From positions 1 to 39,246 of the forward strand of contig JAGLPU010000001.1 of NCBI GenBank assembly GCA_023137175.1: a DNA stretch of 39,246 nucleotides, written 5' to 3'. This document shows, piece after piece, positions 7,874 to 17,024 of the stretch. Source of the DNA: Candidatus Parcubacteria bacterium (lineage in GTDB: Bacteria > Patescibacteriota > Minisyncoccia > Minisyncoccales > JAGLPU01). Every line of letters begins with the position of its first letter. Positions within the stretch are counted from its first letter, which is position 1. The notes below the pieces were generated by a model. The model did no database searches. It was given only the letters and a program-made list of their open reading frames with translations, and was not told the DNA's origin. Position numbers and translations under genes: made by a program.

Positions 7874-8974
7874 TCAAATTCTAAGATTGGCGTTTGCTTT
7901 GAGATTGCGCCAATTTTTAGTTTTTTTCTTAGGCCAGTGATGGCAAGCGGTGATTCCGATCATTGCCGCGTTGTCGGTGGAAAACTTGGTTTTTGGAACC
8001 AGAAACTCAAGCTTTAATTCTTTTGTTTTCTCCTGGAATTGTTTTTTTAATTCTTTATTCGCGGTTACGCCTCCTCCCAGAATAATAGTCTTAGCTTTGT
8101 GTTCTTGAGCAGCCCTCATAGTCTTGCGGATCAAGACATCAATTATCGACTGTTGGATCTCAGCGCACATTTCTCTGATGTATTTTTTTGAAATTTTTGT
8201 TTGCTTTTTAAAATTATACAATACAGCGGTTTTAAGTCCAGAAAAACTAAAATCATAATTTTTACTGTAGATCATTGGCCTTGGCAGTTTAATATTTTTT
8301 TGCCTTTTTGCTTCGGAAGCCATTTTTGCGATTTCTGGTCCTCCTGGATAACTTAATCCCAGGATTCTGGCTGTTTTGTCAAAACATTCTCCGGCTGCGT
8401 CGTCCCTTGTCTCTCCCAGTATCTTGTACTTTCCTAAGGCTTTCATTAAGATTAACTGTGTGTGACCGCCGGAAACAACTAAGGCAGCAGCAGGAAACTT
8501 TATTTCAGTGTTGATAAGGTTGGCAAAAATATGAGCTTCAATATGATTTATTGGGATTACTGGAAGATTCCAATAATGACTTAGCGCTTTACTAAAATTT
8601 ATTCCCGCCCATAAACAAGGTTCAAGACCAGGCCCGACTGTCACGGCTATGGCATCAATTTTCGGCTTCTGATATTTTTTTAGAAAGGTTATCAGTTTTT
8701 TAGATAAGCCTTGCTCTCTGGCCAGAATATCTTTTAATTCTTCTTCATCTAGTTTTTGATTTTCTTGTTTTAATAATTTTGCTATTTTCAAAGACTGCCT
8801 TAAAACCGGCACTAAATTTTTTTGATGTTCTCTTTTTGCCAAAGCAGGGAATACTCCTCCATATTTTTTATGAATTTCTATTTGCGACGAAACAACGTTA
8901 GAAAGAATATCAAAATCTTTAATAACACTTATACAGGTGTCGTCGCAGGATGTTTCAATAGCTAAAATAATCAT
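7874..8974 (-). CDS. tsaD: tRNA N6-adenosine threonylcarbamoyltransferase
   Basis: 366 residues from the ATG at 8974, which gives the conserved N-terminus MIILAIETSCDDTC. Upstream in-frame starts (TTG at 9013, ATG at 8989) add unconserved residues and are less likely; GAAGAC lies just upstream of the chosen ATG. TsaD transfers threonylcarbamoyl to A37 of ANN-reading tRNAs, with TsaB and TsaE (not in this window). The metal-binding NHIEAH motif is present, as are the ASKHA-fold elements GPGLEPCLWAGI, SGGHTQL, DDAAGECFDK and GGGVTANKEL. Between HQKNLVPVLRQ and IDAIAVTVGPG there is an insertion of about 30-35 residues, rich in Lys and Glu, compared with typical bacterial TsaD. The gene stops one base before the PrsW-type gene. 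Confidence 0.95.
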   Translation of the reverse strand: MIILAIETSCDDTCISVIKDFDILSNVVSSQIEIHKKYGGVFPALAKREHQKNLVPVLRQSLKIAKLLKQENQKLDEEELKDILAREQGLSKKLITFLKKYQKPKIDAIAVTVGPGLEPCLWAGINFSKALSHYWNLPVIPINHIEAHIFANLINTEIKFPAAALVVSGGHTQLILMKALGKYKILGETRDDAAGECFDKTARILGLSYPGGPEIAKMASEAKRQKNIKLPRPMIYSKNYDFSFSGLKTAVLYNFKKQTKISKKYIREMCAEIQQSIIDVLIRKTMRAAQEHKAKTIILGGGVTANKELKKQFQEKTKELKLEFLVPKTKFSTDNAAMIGITACHHWPKKKTKNWRNLKANANLRI

Positions 8975-9058
8975 CTTGTCTTCTATCATACCGAAAAGGT
9001 TGCTTTTTTTCAATTTTTAAGATAGAATTATTCAAATAGTTTTGTAACTATCTCATAT

Positions 9059-9130
9059 GGCGCTATCGTCTAATGGTTAGGACACTGGGTTTTCATTCCA
9101 GCAATCGGGGTTCGATTCCCCGTAGCGCTG
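9059..9130 (+). tRNA. tRNA-Glu (anticodon TTC)
   Basis: Acceptor GGCGCTA pairs with TAGCGCT with one G-T at the end. The anticodon arm CTGGG-TTTTCAT-TCCAG gives TTC. The T-loop is TTCGATT. CCA is not encoded. The next start codon is only six bases away. Confidence 0.95.
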
Positions 9131-9136
9131 CTTATA

Positions 9137-10681
9137 ATGGATAAAAAATCTTTAGAAATCAGCCGGGCATCAGAGGTTCCTTCTTCTTCTGGAAAAAGGA
9201 TTTACCGTTTTTTTGAAATTTTGCCGGGAGCATTAAGCTGGGGCACCTTGATTGGCGCTTTCTTTTTTTCTTGGTATAAGCCAGTTTGGGTTTCTATTTT
9301 TATTATTTTATTTTGTCTTTTCTGGCTCTGCAAGGTTATAGGTCTTTCTTTTTATCAGTTCGTTAGTTTCAAAAAGCTTAAAAAGGCCACTAAAACTGAT
9401 TGGCTTAAAAAATTGGATCAGTTAGAGTCTTTCAATTCTCAATTTTCTTTTAATAGCTGGAAAGATGTCTATCATCTGATAGTCCTTCCTGTCTATAAAG
9501 AGGACGCGCAGATAGTAAGAGTTACTTGCCAGGCTTTGGCAGAAGCAAATTATCCTCAAGATAAAATGATTGTAATTTTAAGCTGCGAGGAAAAAGCAGG
9601 TAAAGAAGCGCAGGAAACAGCGCGTATTATTCAGCAAGAATATCAGAAAAAGTTTGGTCAGATTTTAGTTACTTTTCATCCCAAAAATATGGCTGGAGAA
9701 ATAGCGGGAAAAGGTTCTAATGTGGCATGGGCATTAAATTTTGCAAAAAAGGAAATTACAGACATTCCTGATGAAAATATTATTGTTTCCACTTTTGACA
9801 CAGATACTAAAATCTATCCCCAGTATTTTGTATGTCTAACCTGGCATTACTTGACTGCCAAGAGTCCGTTTAAGAGCAGCTTTCAGCCTATTCCTGTTTA
9901 CAATAATAATATTTGGGAAGCTGTTCCTTTTGCCCGGGTAATTGCCACTTCCAACACCTTTTGGCAGATGATGCAGCAGGAAAGGCCGGAACAGCTGGTC
10001 ACTTATTCTTCTCACGCCATACCATTTAAAGTTCTAAAGGAAGTAAGCTATCCAACGAATGTGGTCCCCGATGATTCGCGGATGTTTTGGAAAGCATATT
10101 TCCATTACGATGGGGATTACAGGACTATTCCTTTATATTATCCCGTGTCTATGGATATGGTAATGGCTGAAAATCTGTTTAAGACAGTAATTAACCAATA
10201 CAAACAACAGCGTCGTTGGGCTTGGGGTTGTATGGAGATTCCTTATATCATCTATGGATTTTTAAGGAGCAAAAATATTCCTTTTGCCAAGAAGTTTTTT
10301 CACATTTTCAATGTTTTAGATGGGTTTTGGTCCTGGGCCGTGGCCGCTTTGTTGATTTTTGGTTTAGGTTGGCTGCCTTTAACTTTAGGAGGGGAGGTTT
10401 TTAATACTACTCTTCTTTCATATAATCTACCTAAAATGACAGGCATTATCATGGGGATAGCTATGTTTGGCATGCTATTCTCAGCTGTGTTGAGCGTGTT
10501 TCTTCTGCCCAAGCGTCCAGTTCGCTACGGCAAGAGCAAAAGCTTTTATGTTGCTTTGCAGTGGCTGCTGCTTCCTTTCACCTTGATACTTTTTGGAGCT
10601 TTCCCGGCTCTAGATGCCCAGACTCGCCTAATGTTTGGCAAGTATATGGGATTTTGGTCAACCGATAAGATTAGAAAATAG
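9137..10681 (+). CDS. Membrane-bound family 2 glycosyltransferase
   Basis: 514 residues. Two N-terminal hydrophobic segments (about 33-75) precede a GT-A catalytic domain. The domain has the strand LIVLPVYKED, a DTD metal site at 221-223 and the QQRRW form of the QxxRW motif at 357-361, which marks processive inverting GT2 enzymes. At least three membrane segments follow (about 390-500). The enzyme should use a nucleotide sugar to build a cell-surface polysaccharide, but the sugar cannot be told. No second ATG near the start fits the domain, so the ATG six bases after tRNA-Glu seems right. The mRNA would then be cut from the tRNA transcript with a very short leader. Confidence 0.85.
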   Translation: MDKKSLEISRASEVPSSSGKRIYRFFEILPGALSWGTLIGAFFFSWYKPVWVSIFIILFCLFWLCKVIGLSFYQFVSFKKLKKATKTDWLKKLDQLESFNSQFSFNSWKDVYHLIVLPVYKEDAQIVRVTCQALAEANYPQDKMIVILSCEEKAGKEAQETARIIQQEYQKKFGQILVTFHPKNMAGEIAGKGSNVAWALNFAKKEITDIPDENIIVSTFDTDTKIYPQYFVCLTWHYLTAKSPFKSSFQPIPVYNNNIWEAVPFARVIATSNTFWQMMQQERPEQLVTYSSHAIPFKVLKEVSYPTNVVPDDSRMFWKAYFHYDGDYRTIPLYYPVSMDMVMAENLFKTVINQYKQQRRWAWGCMEIPYIIYGFLRSKNIPFAKKFFHIFNVLDGFWSWAVAALLIFGLGWLPLTLGGEVFNTTLLSYNLPKMTGIIMGIAMFGMLFSAVLSVFLLPKRPVRYGKSKSFYVALQWLLLPFTLILFGAFPALDAQTRLMFGKYMGFWSTDKIRK

Positions 10682-10684
10682 TTA

Positions 10685-12799
10685 TTATTCAAGATGGATT
10701 CCTTCTTGGAACTTTTTTAATCTCTGTTTCAAAGAAGGACAATATTCTAATCCAGGGTCTTGAATGAGAATTTGTTTAGCCGCTTCTCTGGTTTTTTCCA
10801 CTAAAGAAATATCTTTTAAACCAGCCATGGCTAAATCAGGAATTCCCCATTGTCTGACTCCGTAAATTTCTCCGGGTCCGCGGAGTTTTAAATCTTTTTC
10901 CGCTAAGCTGAATCCGTCTTCGCAATCTATCAAAGCTTTCAGCCTTTGGTAGGTTTTTTGAGAATGGGAATCAGTGAGAAGAAAGCAGTATGACTGGTAT
11001 TTGGATCTGCCTACTCTTCCTCGGAATTGATGAAGCTGAGCCAAGCCAAACCTGTCTGCTCCCTCAATAAGCATTACCGTGGCATTGGGAATATCAATGC
11101 CCACTTCTACCACTGAAGTTGATACTAAAATATCAGTCTTTCTGTTTTTAAAAGCTCTCATCGTTCTTTCTTTTTCTTTTCCAGCCATTTTTCCATGCAG
11201 CATGGCAATTTTAAAATCCGGAAAGATTTTCTTAGACAATATCTCGTATTCTTCTTTTACCGCTTTTAAAGGAGGCATTTTAGTTTCTTCGTCTTCTTCC
11301 GGCGTTTCTATTCTGGGGTAAATGATAAATATCTGCCTGTCCTTTTTAACTTGTTTGCTGATAAAATCGTATGACTTTTGTCTATCTTTTGGAGCAATGT
11401 ATTCAGTAATGATCTTCTTTCTTCCTTTGGGCAACTCTCCAATTATTGATAAATCCAAATCTCCGTAGATAGTTAAAGCTAAGGTGCGTGGGATCGGAGT
11501 GGCGGTCATGGAAAGCAAATGGGGAACTTCGGCTGTTTTTTTGGTTAACTTTGCTCTTTGTCCAATGCCAAAGCGGTGCTGCTCGTCTAAAACCACTAGG
11601 GCAAGGTTGCCGAATTTTACTTTGTCTTGAATTAAAGTATGAGTGCCGATTAAAATATCTATTTCTTTGTTTAATGTTTTTTCCAATAGTTTTTCTCGGG
11701 ATATTTCTATAAAATCATTAGGCAGTTTTTTAGAAACATACTTGTCTTCTTTGCCGGTTAATAATCCGATATTGATTTTAAAGTCCTGTAATAACTTAGC
11801 GATTCCTTGGAAGTGCTGTTTGGCCAGTATTTCAGTGGGAGCCATAAAAGCCACTTGGTGGCCGGCTTTTATAGCATTCAAGGCTGCCATTATTGCCACT
11901 ACTGTTTTGCCCGAACCCACATCTCCTTCCAGTAATCTGTTCATGGGACAAGGTCTCTCCATATCTCGGAGAATGCGATAGGCCGATTTTTTTTGAGCGT
12001 CAGTCAGTTTAAAAGAAAGAGTTTTAACGAATCTTTTTATCAATTTAATATCAAGAGGAACAGCAACGGCTTTTTTTTGATTCAGTTTCATTCTTTCTTT
12101 CAGCACTGCCAGTTCAATCACAAAAAGTTCTTCAAAGGAAAAGCGCTCTTGAGCTTTTTTGGCCAAAGCCAAAGAATCCGGAAAATGAATTTGCCAGATA
12201 GCTTGGCTTATTGGGATCAGCTTGTTTTCTTTTATAATCTCCGGAGTTAAGATTTCCGGCATTTTGTATTTAAAATGAGCTAATATGGGTCTTAAAATGT
12301 ATCTTAGCCAGCGGGAGGATAATCCTTCTGTTTCCGGATAGACCGGAATTAGCCGTCCAGTATGGGTCAGTTTTTCTTTAGTGTAATTTCCAGGAGGCAT
12401 CTTTTCATAAGACGGCCCGGTTAAATAAACTCCTTTGTCTTTAACCATAACTTTTCCAGCCAAACAGACATTACTTCCGGCTGATAGAGTTTTGGTTAAA
12501 TATGGCTGATTAAACCAGATGACCTTGATGGCTCCGCTGGCATCTTCCACTACAGCTTCAATTAAAGACATGTTCTTTTTCCAGGTGCGGCTGGATTCTA
12601 TTTCCAGAATCTTTCCCATAATACAGCAGGTTTCGTTTATTTTTACTTTTGCAATGGGGATCATCTTGGAAAAATCCTCATAGCGGTGAGGGAAATGATA
12701 AAGCAGATCATGGACTGTTTTAACGCCCATCTTGTGTAGCTTTTTTATATATGCCGGACCGATGCCGGGGATTTCTTTGATAGGAGTGAAAAGTGTCAT
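10685..12799 (-). CDS. recG: ATP-dependent DNA helicase RecG
   Basis: 704 residues, the usual size. The N-terminus has the RecG helix-hairpin start (IKEIPGIGPAYIKKLHKMGV) and the OB-fold wedge domain (roughly 55-150), which grips branched DNA. The helicase core has GDVGSGKT around 292-300, DEQH at about 405-408, SATPIPRTLA, and the C-terminal QFRGRVGRS motif VI. RecG remodels stalled forks and Holliday junctions. Convergent with the glycosyltransferase, the two stops being 3 bases apart. A number of plus-strand open frames inside the gene are shadows. Confidence 0.96.
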   Translation of the reverse strand: MTLFTPIKEIPGIGPAYIKKLHKMGVKTVHDLLYHFPHRYEDFSKMIPIAKVKINETCCIMGKILEIESSRTWKKNMSLIEAVVEDASGAIKVIWFNQPYLTKTLSAGSNVCLAGKVMVKDKGVYLTGPSYEKMPPGNYTKEKLTHTGRLIPVYPETEGLSSRWLRYILRPILAHFKYKMPEILTPEIIKENKLIPISQAIWQIHFPDSLALAKKAQERFSFEELFVIELAVLKERMKLNQKKAVAVPLDIKLIKRFVKTLSFKLTDAQKKSAYRILRDMERPCPMNRLLEGDVGSGKTVVAIMAALNAIKAGHQVAFMAPTEILAKQHFQGIAKLLQDFKINIGLLTGKEDKYVSKKLPNDFIEISREKLLEKTLNKEIDILIGTHTLIQDKVKFGNLALVVLDEQHRFGIGQRAKLTKKTAEVPHLLSMTATPIPRTLALTIYGDLDLSIIGELPKGRKKIITEYIAPKDRQKSYDFISKQVKKDRQIFIIYPRIETPEEDEETKMPPLKAVKEEYEILSKKIFPDFKIAMLHGKMAGKEKERTMRAFKNRKTDILVSTSVVEVGIDIPNATVMLIEGADRFGLAQLHQFRGRVGRSKYQSYCFLLTDSHSQKTYQRLKALIDCEDGFSLAEKDLKLRGPGEIYGVRQWGIPDLAMAGLKDISLVEKTREAAKQILIQDPGLEYCPSLKQRLKKFQEGIHLE

Positions 12800-12927
12800 A
12801 AGTTAAGCTTGTTATTGTCTTGCTTTTATACTATCTTAAAATTAGCAATAGATAAATAAGAATCGATTGATTAATTTTAAAAATATATTTAAGAACTTTT
12901 TAATAGTCAAAGATTATTTACAAAAAT

Positions 12928-13350
12928 ATGGAAATATCGGAATTAAGAGGCCATCAAGTTATTTGTAGTGCATTTATCGAAAAAGATAATAAGTTTCTTA
13001 TTGTAATGTGTCCACGTTTTAAAGTTTGGAGAGTTCCTGGTGGAAGAACTGAACATGGAGAAAAGCTAGAAGAAACTTTAATTCGAGAAATGCAAGAAGA
13101 AACAGGAATTACATTTGAAAATCCTAAATTTGTTGGCTTTGGTCAAGATCAGCAATTTCATGTTGCCGGCCAAAGAGAAACTTCAAGATTAATCATGTTT
13201 TTCCATGTTAAAACTAATGAAGAGCCAAAACTTGATCCCAATGAAGCCGAAGATTTCAAATGGGTAAAATTTGATGACCTTAAAAAGATTGAAAATAAAG
13301 AAGGCGCTCTCACAGATTTTTTTAAAAGAAATTCAGATTTCTCGCTGTAA
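12928..13350 (+). CDS. NUDIX hydrolase
   Basis: 140 residues. A complete NUDIX box runs from Gly39 (Gx5E with Glu45) to REMQEETG at 53-60. The fold context (FLIVMCPRFKVWRVPGG before the box, FFHVKTNE after it) is normal. It should hydrolyse a nucleoside diphosphate linked to another group; the substrate is unknown. It stands alone: 128 bases separate it from the divergent recG start and about 100 from the ECF genes. The upstream region is AT-rich with no convincing Shine-Dalgarno. Confidence 0.9.
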   Translation: MEISELRGHQVICSAFIEKDNKFLIVMCPRFKVWRVPGGRTEHGEKLEETLIREMQEETGITFENPKFVGFGQDQQFHVAGQRETSRLIMFFHVKTNEEPKLDPNEAEDFKWVKFDDLKKIENKEGALTDFFKRNSDFSL

Positions 13351-13451
13351 TTATCGCATAAATTTTAGGAAAATTTAAAGTTACTTAATAAAATATATTT
13401 GGTCGCGGAAACTATTGGTAAAATTATAATAATTTAATACAAAAAACTTAT

Positions 13452-14198
13452 ATGAATGATATTAAAGAAAAAGACAATTCAATAACTATTCCTAAAACAC
13501 TCAAGACTACTATGATTGGCGTTTTTGCCGCTCTGACAATTGTGCTGGCTCTGGCTCCATTGCCAAGTATTGGCTATGTGAATCTCACTGCCGTCATGGA
13601 AACAATTGGCGCATTAGTTGGCTCAACAGGATTTTTAGGAGCCTTGGGCGTTACAGTAGGCGGTCTTATATACAATCTATATAAGCCAAGCAGCTTATTC
13701 TTACAGGCTGGCTTTCTGCCTATGGCAATGGGGGCGATTTTTATGGCTTTGCTAATGTACCGAAAACATTCTTTGGCTCTATTTTTGGCGACTGCTTTAT
13801 TAGCATTGTTCTTTATTGCTCCGGGCAATACTCATGTTCCTTTTTGGGCGCTTTGGGACAAGTATCTGGCTATTTTATTGATAATCCCCGCCATAATTCT
13901 TGTTAAGAAAACTTTTAGGCCGAAAATCAATCTAAAATATCTTTTTCCGACAGTGCTTCTTGTTTCTTTTGTCGGGCTGGAAGTTGATGCCATGATGGGC
14001 AACCTTTTATTCGGATTATACAGCTACAGCCTTTTGGGAATGACGGCTGAAGCTGTCGGAGACCTCTATATTCCTTTTGCTTTAGCCGCTGCATGGGAAA
14101 GATTGATTGTGGCTCTTATCTCAGCCCTTATTACCGTTCCTCTTATTATTGCCGTGGATAAAAATCCGAAAATCCGCTGGCTAATTCATAGAAGATGA
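13452..14198 (+). CDS. ECF transporter substrate-binding (S) component
   Basis: 248 residues with six or seven hydrophobic segments. The order (short polar N-terminus, then a helical bundle with small residues such as GALVGSTGFLGALGVTVGG) fits an S component of an energy-coupling factor importer. The identification relies mostly on the next two genes, which encode the ATPases and the T component: the stop overlaps the ATPase start as ATGA. The substrate (a vitamin, metal or other micronutrient) cannot be read, and no riboswitch is visible in front. A TATAAT at 13425-13430 gives a short leader. The family is not a close match to BioY, ThiT or RibU as far as I can see. Confidence 0.7.
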   Translation: MNDIKEKDNSITIPKTLKTTMIGVFAALTIVLALAPLPSIGYVNLTAVMETIGALVGSTGFLGALGVTVGGLIYNLYKPSSLFLQAGFLPMAMGAIFMALLMYRKHSLALFLATALLALFFIAPGNTHVPFWALWDKYLAILLIIPAIILVKKTFRPKINLKYLFPTVLLVSFVGLEVDAMMGNLLFGLYSYSLLGMTAEAVGDLYIPFALAAAWERLIVALISALITVPLIIAVDKNPKIRWLIHRR

Positions 14199-15574
14199 TA
14201 AGGATTGAAAATCTTTCTTTTTCTTTTCCTGAATCAGAAAAGTTTGCTCTGAAGAATATAAGCTTAGATATTGCTAAGGGTGAATTTGTTGCACTTCTTG
14301 GCCCGAACGGTTCAGGCAAAACCACTTTAGCCTTATGCCTTTGCGTAATTATTCCTCATTTTTTTCATGGGAATTTTCAGGGGAAAATTTTCATTAATAA
14401 CAAAGACACGGCAGATTGCCAAATCCATGAACTCGCGAAAGAAACAGGAGTTCTTTTACAGGATTACGAATCCCAGCTTTTTTTGCCGACAATTGAAGAA
14501 GAAATCAGATTTCAATTAGAAAACTTTGGTTTTCCAGCAGACGAAAAAATAGCCGAACTGGAACAAGACGCTCATTTTTCTCATCTTCTGAAGAAAAAAG
14601 TTTTTAGTTTGTCTGAGGGGGAAAAGCAAAAAGCGCTTATGGTCGCAATACTGTCTGTAGATTCGGATATTCTGATACTTGACGAGCCGACATCACAGCT
14701 TGATAAGAAGGAAAGAGAGCAGCTTTTAGAAACTCTTAAAGAGTTGAACAAGCAAGGGAAAACCATTATTCTAATTACCCATGATACCTGTTTCGCCAAG
14801 CATTGTTCTCGGTTTATAACTCTTAACTCCGGTAAGATTGTCAGAGACGAAGAATCCCTGGAAACTATTGATTCACTGGGCGTAGAACCCATAGATTATA
14901 AATGGGGAACTAAAAATAATAGAGAAAGAAGAATACAAAACACCAAAATATCCATTAAGGATTTAAGTTATGAGGATGTGCTTAATAAAGTAAATTTGGA
15001 TATAAAGAACAATGAGTTTGTGTTGATTTGCGGCGCTAATGGCAGCGGGAAAACAACTTTGGTTAAGCATATTATAAAATTACTAAAAATACAGAAAGGA
15101 GAAATAGAAATAGACGGCAAAGCTTTGAAAAAATATTCTCAAAGAGATATTGCCAGCCGAATCGGTTTTGTATTTCAGAATCCCAATCATCAGATTTTTA
15201 GAAATTCCATAGAGGAAGAACTGGAATTTACTCTTAAACTATTAGGCAAAGAAAATAAAGAAAAAGAGATTAATGAAATGCTTTCATTTTTTGACTTGGA
15301 AAAATACAGGAACAAAAGTCCGCAAGCTCTTTCAACCGGAGAAAAGTACAGGGTGGCTATGGCGTCTTCTCTTGTTTCTAATCCGGATATTATAATTTTA
15401 GATGAGCCGCTGACCCATCTTGATTTCAAAGCGAAACAGCATTTTATAAAGTATCTTGCAGAGCTGAAAGAAAAAGGAAAAACAATTATCGTGATATCCC
15501 ATCACCCGGATTATTATCAGTCGCTTGTTGATAGAATATTTATTATAAAAAACAAAGAGGTTATAGAACAATGA
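14195..15574 (+). CDS. ECF transporter ATPase with two fused ABC domains
   Basis: 459 residues, twice the normal EcfA size. Domain one has Walker A GPNGSGKT at 36-43, a signature LSEGEKQKAL near 138 and Walker B ILILDEPTSQLD. Domain two has Walker A GANGSGKT at 280-287, Q-loop FVFQNPNHQIF, signature LSTGEKYRVAM and Walker B IIILDEPLTHLD. Both sites thus look complete. In this arrangement the fused pair replaces the EcfA-EcfA' heterodimer, which binds the T component and drives uptake of the S-bound substrate. It overlaps the S gene before (ATGA) and the T gene after (ATGA), so translational coupling is likely. Confidence 0.93.
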   Translation: MIRIENLSFSFPESEKFALKNISLDIAKGEFVALLGPNGSGKTTLALCLCVIIPHFFHGNFQGKIFINNKDTADCQIHELAKETGVLLQDYESQLFLPTIEEEIRFQLENFGFPADEKIAELEQDAHFSHLLKKKVFSLSEGEKQKALMVAILSVDSDILILDEPTSQLDKKEREQLLETLKELNKQGKTIILITHDTCFAKHCSRFITLNSGKIVRDEESLETIDSLGVEPIDYKWGTKNNRERRIQNTKISIKDLSYEDVLNKVNLDIKNNEFVLICGANGSGKTTLVKHIIKLLKIQKGEIEIDGKALKKYSQRDIASRIGFVFQNPNHQIFRNSIEEELEFTLKLLGKENKEKEINEMLSFFDLEKYRNKSPQALSTGEKYRVAMASSLVSNPDIIILDEPLTHLDFKAKQHFIKYLAELKEKGKTIIVISHHPDYYQSLVDRIFIIKNKEVIEQ

Positions 15575-16254
15575 AAAACATATTTGAGTATGAAGACAAA
15601 GATGGAATTTTTCATAAAGCAGATCCTCTGGTTAAGATTATTTTTCTGCTAATTTTTTGGACAGTCTGTTTTTATGCGAATCTTTGGCAACTGGCAATAA
15701 TTGTTATTTTCATATCTGTTATGGCAATATGTTTTGGGTTGCGGAAAAGATTCTTTCAGCAGGCGCGTTTTTTCCTTATTTTTGTTTTTCCTTTTATTCT
15801 TGTATTTCATTTGTTTTTTTATCAATCTTTTTCCGCCCAGAATCCGTCTCTTTTCTTTTTTAATCCCAGTCTTTCAATAGAAGGTTTTAAAATGGGACTA
15901 CAGATAAGCTTTAGGCTGTTTTGTCTTCTTTCTTCTTCTATCCTTTTTATTGCCACCACCAGTCCCTTAAGACAGGCTAAGAGATTGTCGGGAATAAAGA
16001 TATTGGGACATAAGATACCAAAAAGCATTGTTTTTTTATCCATTTTTATAAATCGTTCTATCGCCTTAATATTCAATGACCTTGAACAGATTCTTGATGC
16101 CCAGAAAGCAAGGGGATTTTCCCTGCGGGAAGCGAAAATCAAGGACAAGGTTGCCGGCTATACAGGTTTATTGATTCCCTTATTAACAATATCTCTTGAG
16201 CGTGCGCAAAAACAAGCGATAGCGCTTGAACTAAAGGGTTTTAAATCTAAATGA
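15571..16254 (+). CDS. ECF transporter T component (EcfT)
   Basis: 227 residues with about five hydrophobic segments. The EcfT/CbiQ fold is marked by the DPLVKIIFLLIF start and by the coupling helix region near residues 165-185 (LEQILDAQKARGF), the A-R-G motif that docks in the ATPases. A second such motif is ERAQKQAIALELKGF near the end, matching the usual paired Arg-Gly motifs. It starts with ATGA overlap on the ATPase gene. It ends with TGA; the 114 bases after it hold no gene, and an extended -10 box for the next gene. Confidence 0.88.
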   Translation: MKNIFEYEDKDGIFHKADPLVKIIFLLIFWTVCFYANLWQLAIIVIFISVMAICFGLRKRFFQQARFFLIFVFPFILVFHLFFYQSFSAQNPSLFFFNPSLSIEGFKMGLQISFRLFCLLSSSILFIATTSPLRQAKRLSGIKILGHKIPKSIVFLSIFINRSIALIFNDLEQILDAQKARGFSLREAKIKDKVAGYTGLLIPLLTISLERAQKQAIALELKGFKSK

Positions 16255-16322
16255 TATACAGATAATAAAACGGTTGAGAAGATAAAGAATTCTGAGATTA
16301 CATTTATTACTGTTAAAATAGA

Positions 16323-16331
16323 TGGTATAAT
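16323..16331 (+). promoter_or_regulatory. Extended -10 element
   Basis: TGGTATAAT at 16323-16331 upstream of the DUF2007 gene. No good -35 box. The start of transcription would be near 16338, leaving a leader of about 30 bases. Confidence 0.45.
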
Positions 16332-16368
16332 AAAATAATTTGGTACGAAAGAATAATGTTTAAAATTT

Positions 16369-16581
16369 ATGTCTGATTTAATTACAATCAAAACATATGG
16401 GAACAGAATAGAAGCCGAAATTGACAAAGGCTTATTGGAAAACAATAATATAAAAGCTGTTATCTCATCAGATGATTGTGGTGGACTTTATCCTCAACTA
16501 TCTTCCAAAGGGGTTAAACTGATTATCCAAGAAAAGGATACAGAGAAAGCAAACGATATTTTAGGGATTATAAACAATTAA
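16369..16581 (+). CDS. DUF2007 family small protein
   Basis: 70 residues. The start (DLITIKTYGNRIEAEIDKGLLENNNI) and end (KLIIQEKDTEKANDIL) match the small DUF2007 (putative signal transducing protein) fold, a ferredoxin-like beta-alpha-beta unit: strand with T-Y-x-N-x-x-E-A-E, helix with LL, strand, then E-D-x-x-K-A-x-x-I-L. Most members have unknown roles; some are related to PII-like folds. It is 4 bases before the DUF2061 gene and likely shares a transcript with it. Confidence 0.8.
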   Translation: MSDLITIKTYGNRIEAEIDKGLLENNNIKAVISSDDCGGLYPQLSSKGVKLIIQEKDTEKANDILGIINN

Positions 16582-16585
16582 ATTC

Positions 16586-16798
16586 ATGGATACACACAAA
16601 AGAACAGTACTCAAAACAATTACTTGGAGAATAGTTGCGACTTTAACTACTGTATTGGTGATATATCTTTGGACTAACAGCTGGTCTCTTGCTCTTGGTT
16701 CTGGTTTGGTTACTAATGCCCTGAAAACAATATTTTATTATATTCATGAAAGAATATGGAATTTAGTTAATTTTGGTCGGCTGTCTATAAAAAAGTAA
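16586..16798 (+). CDS. DUF2061 family small membrane protein
   Basis: 70 residues. The family pattern is plain: KRTVLKTITWRIVATLTT at the start, one or two short hydrophobic stretches (VLVIYLWT, LALGSGL) and TIFYYIHERIWNLV near the end. Members are predicted inner-membrane proteins of unknown function, sometimes fused to sulfate-assimilation genes elsewhere. It lies 4 bases after the DUF2007 gene. Confidence 0.85.
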   Translation: MDTHKRTVLKTITWRIVATLTTVLVIYLWTNSWSLALGSGLVTNALKTIFYYIHERIWNLVNFGRLSIKK

Positions 16799-16835
16799 AG
16801 AGAGTTTTTTAAATATTATTTAAACACATTTTATT

Positions 16836-17024
16836 ATGAATAAAAAATTAGCTCAAGGCGCTTGGTTAATAATTGTCACTCTATTTATCAGCATGCTGGT
16901 CTATCATGTTTTAACTGAAAATTATGGTGACCTGATTATTGCCCTTATGACAGTAATAATTATACTGGTTATATTCGCGGCTTATTATTTGCTAAAGCAG
17001 GGCAAAAATGGTTGTTGTCGATGA
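16836..17024 (+). CDS. Small two-helix membrane protein, unknown
   Basis: 62 residues with two hydrophobic helices (about 10-25 and 32-52) separated by LTENYGDL, and a short basic tail (KQGKNGCCR). I do not recognise the family. Its stop TGA overlaps the ATG of the dihydroorotate dehydrogenase gene as ATGA, which supports that both are expressed together and that this small gene is real. Confidence 0.6.
   Translation: MNKKLAQGAWLIIVTLFISMLVYHVLTENYGDLIIALMTVIIILVIFAAYYLLKQGKNGCCR

Noticed and set aside
11643-11981. Plus-strand 112-codon frame inside recG
   Set aside because: Antisense to the helicase core, which is strongly conserved on the minus strand.
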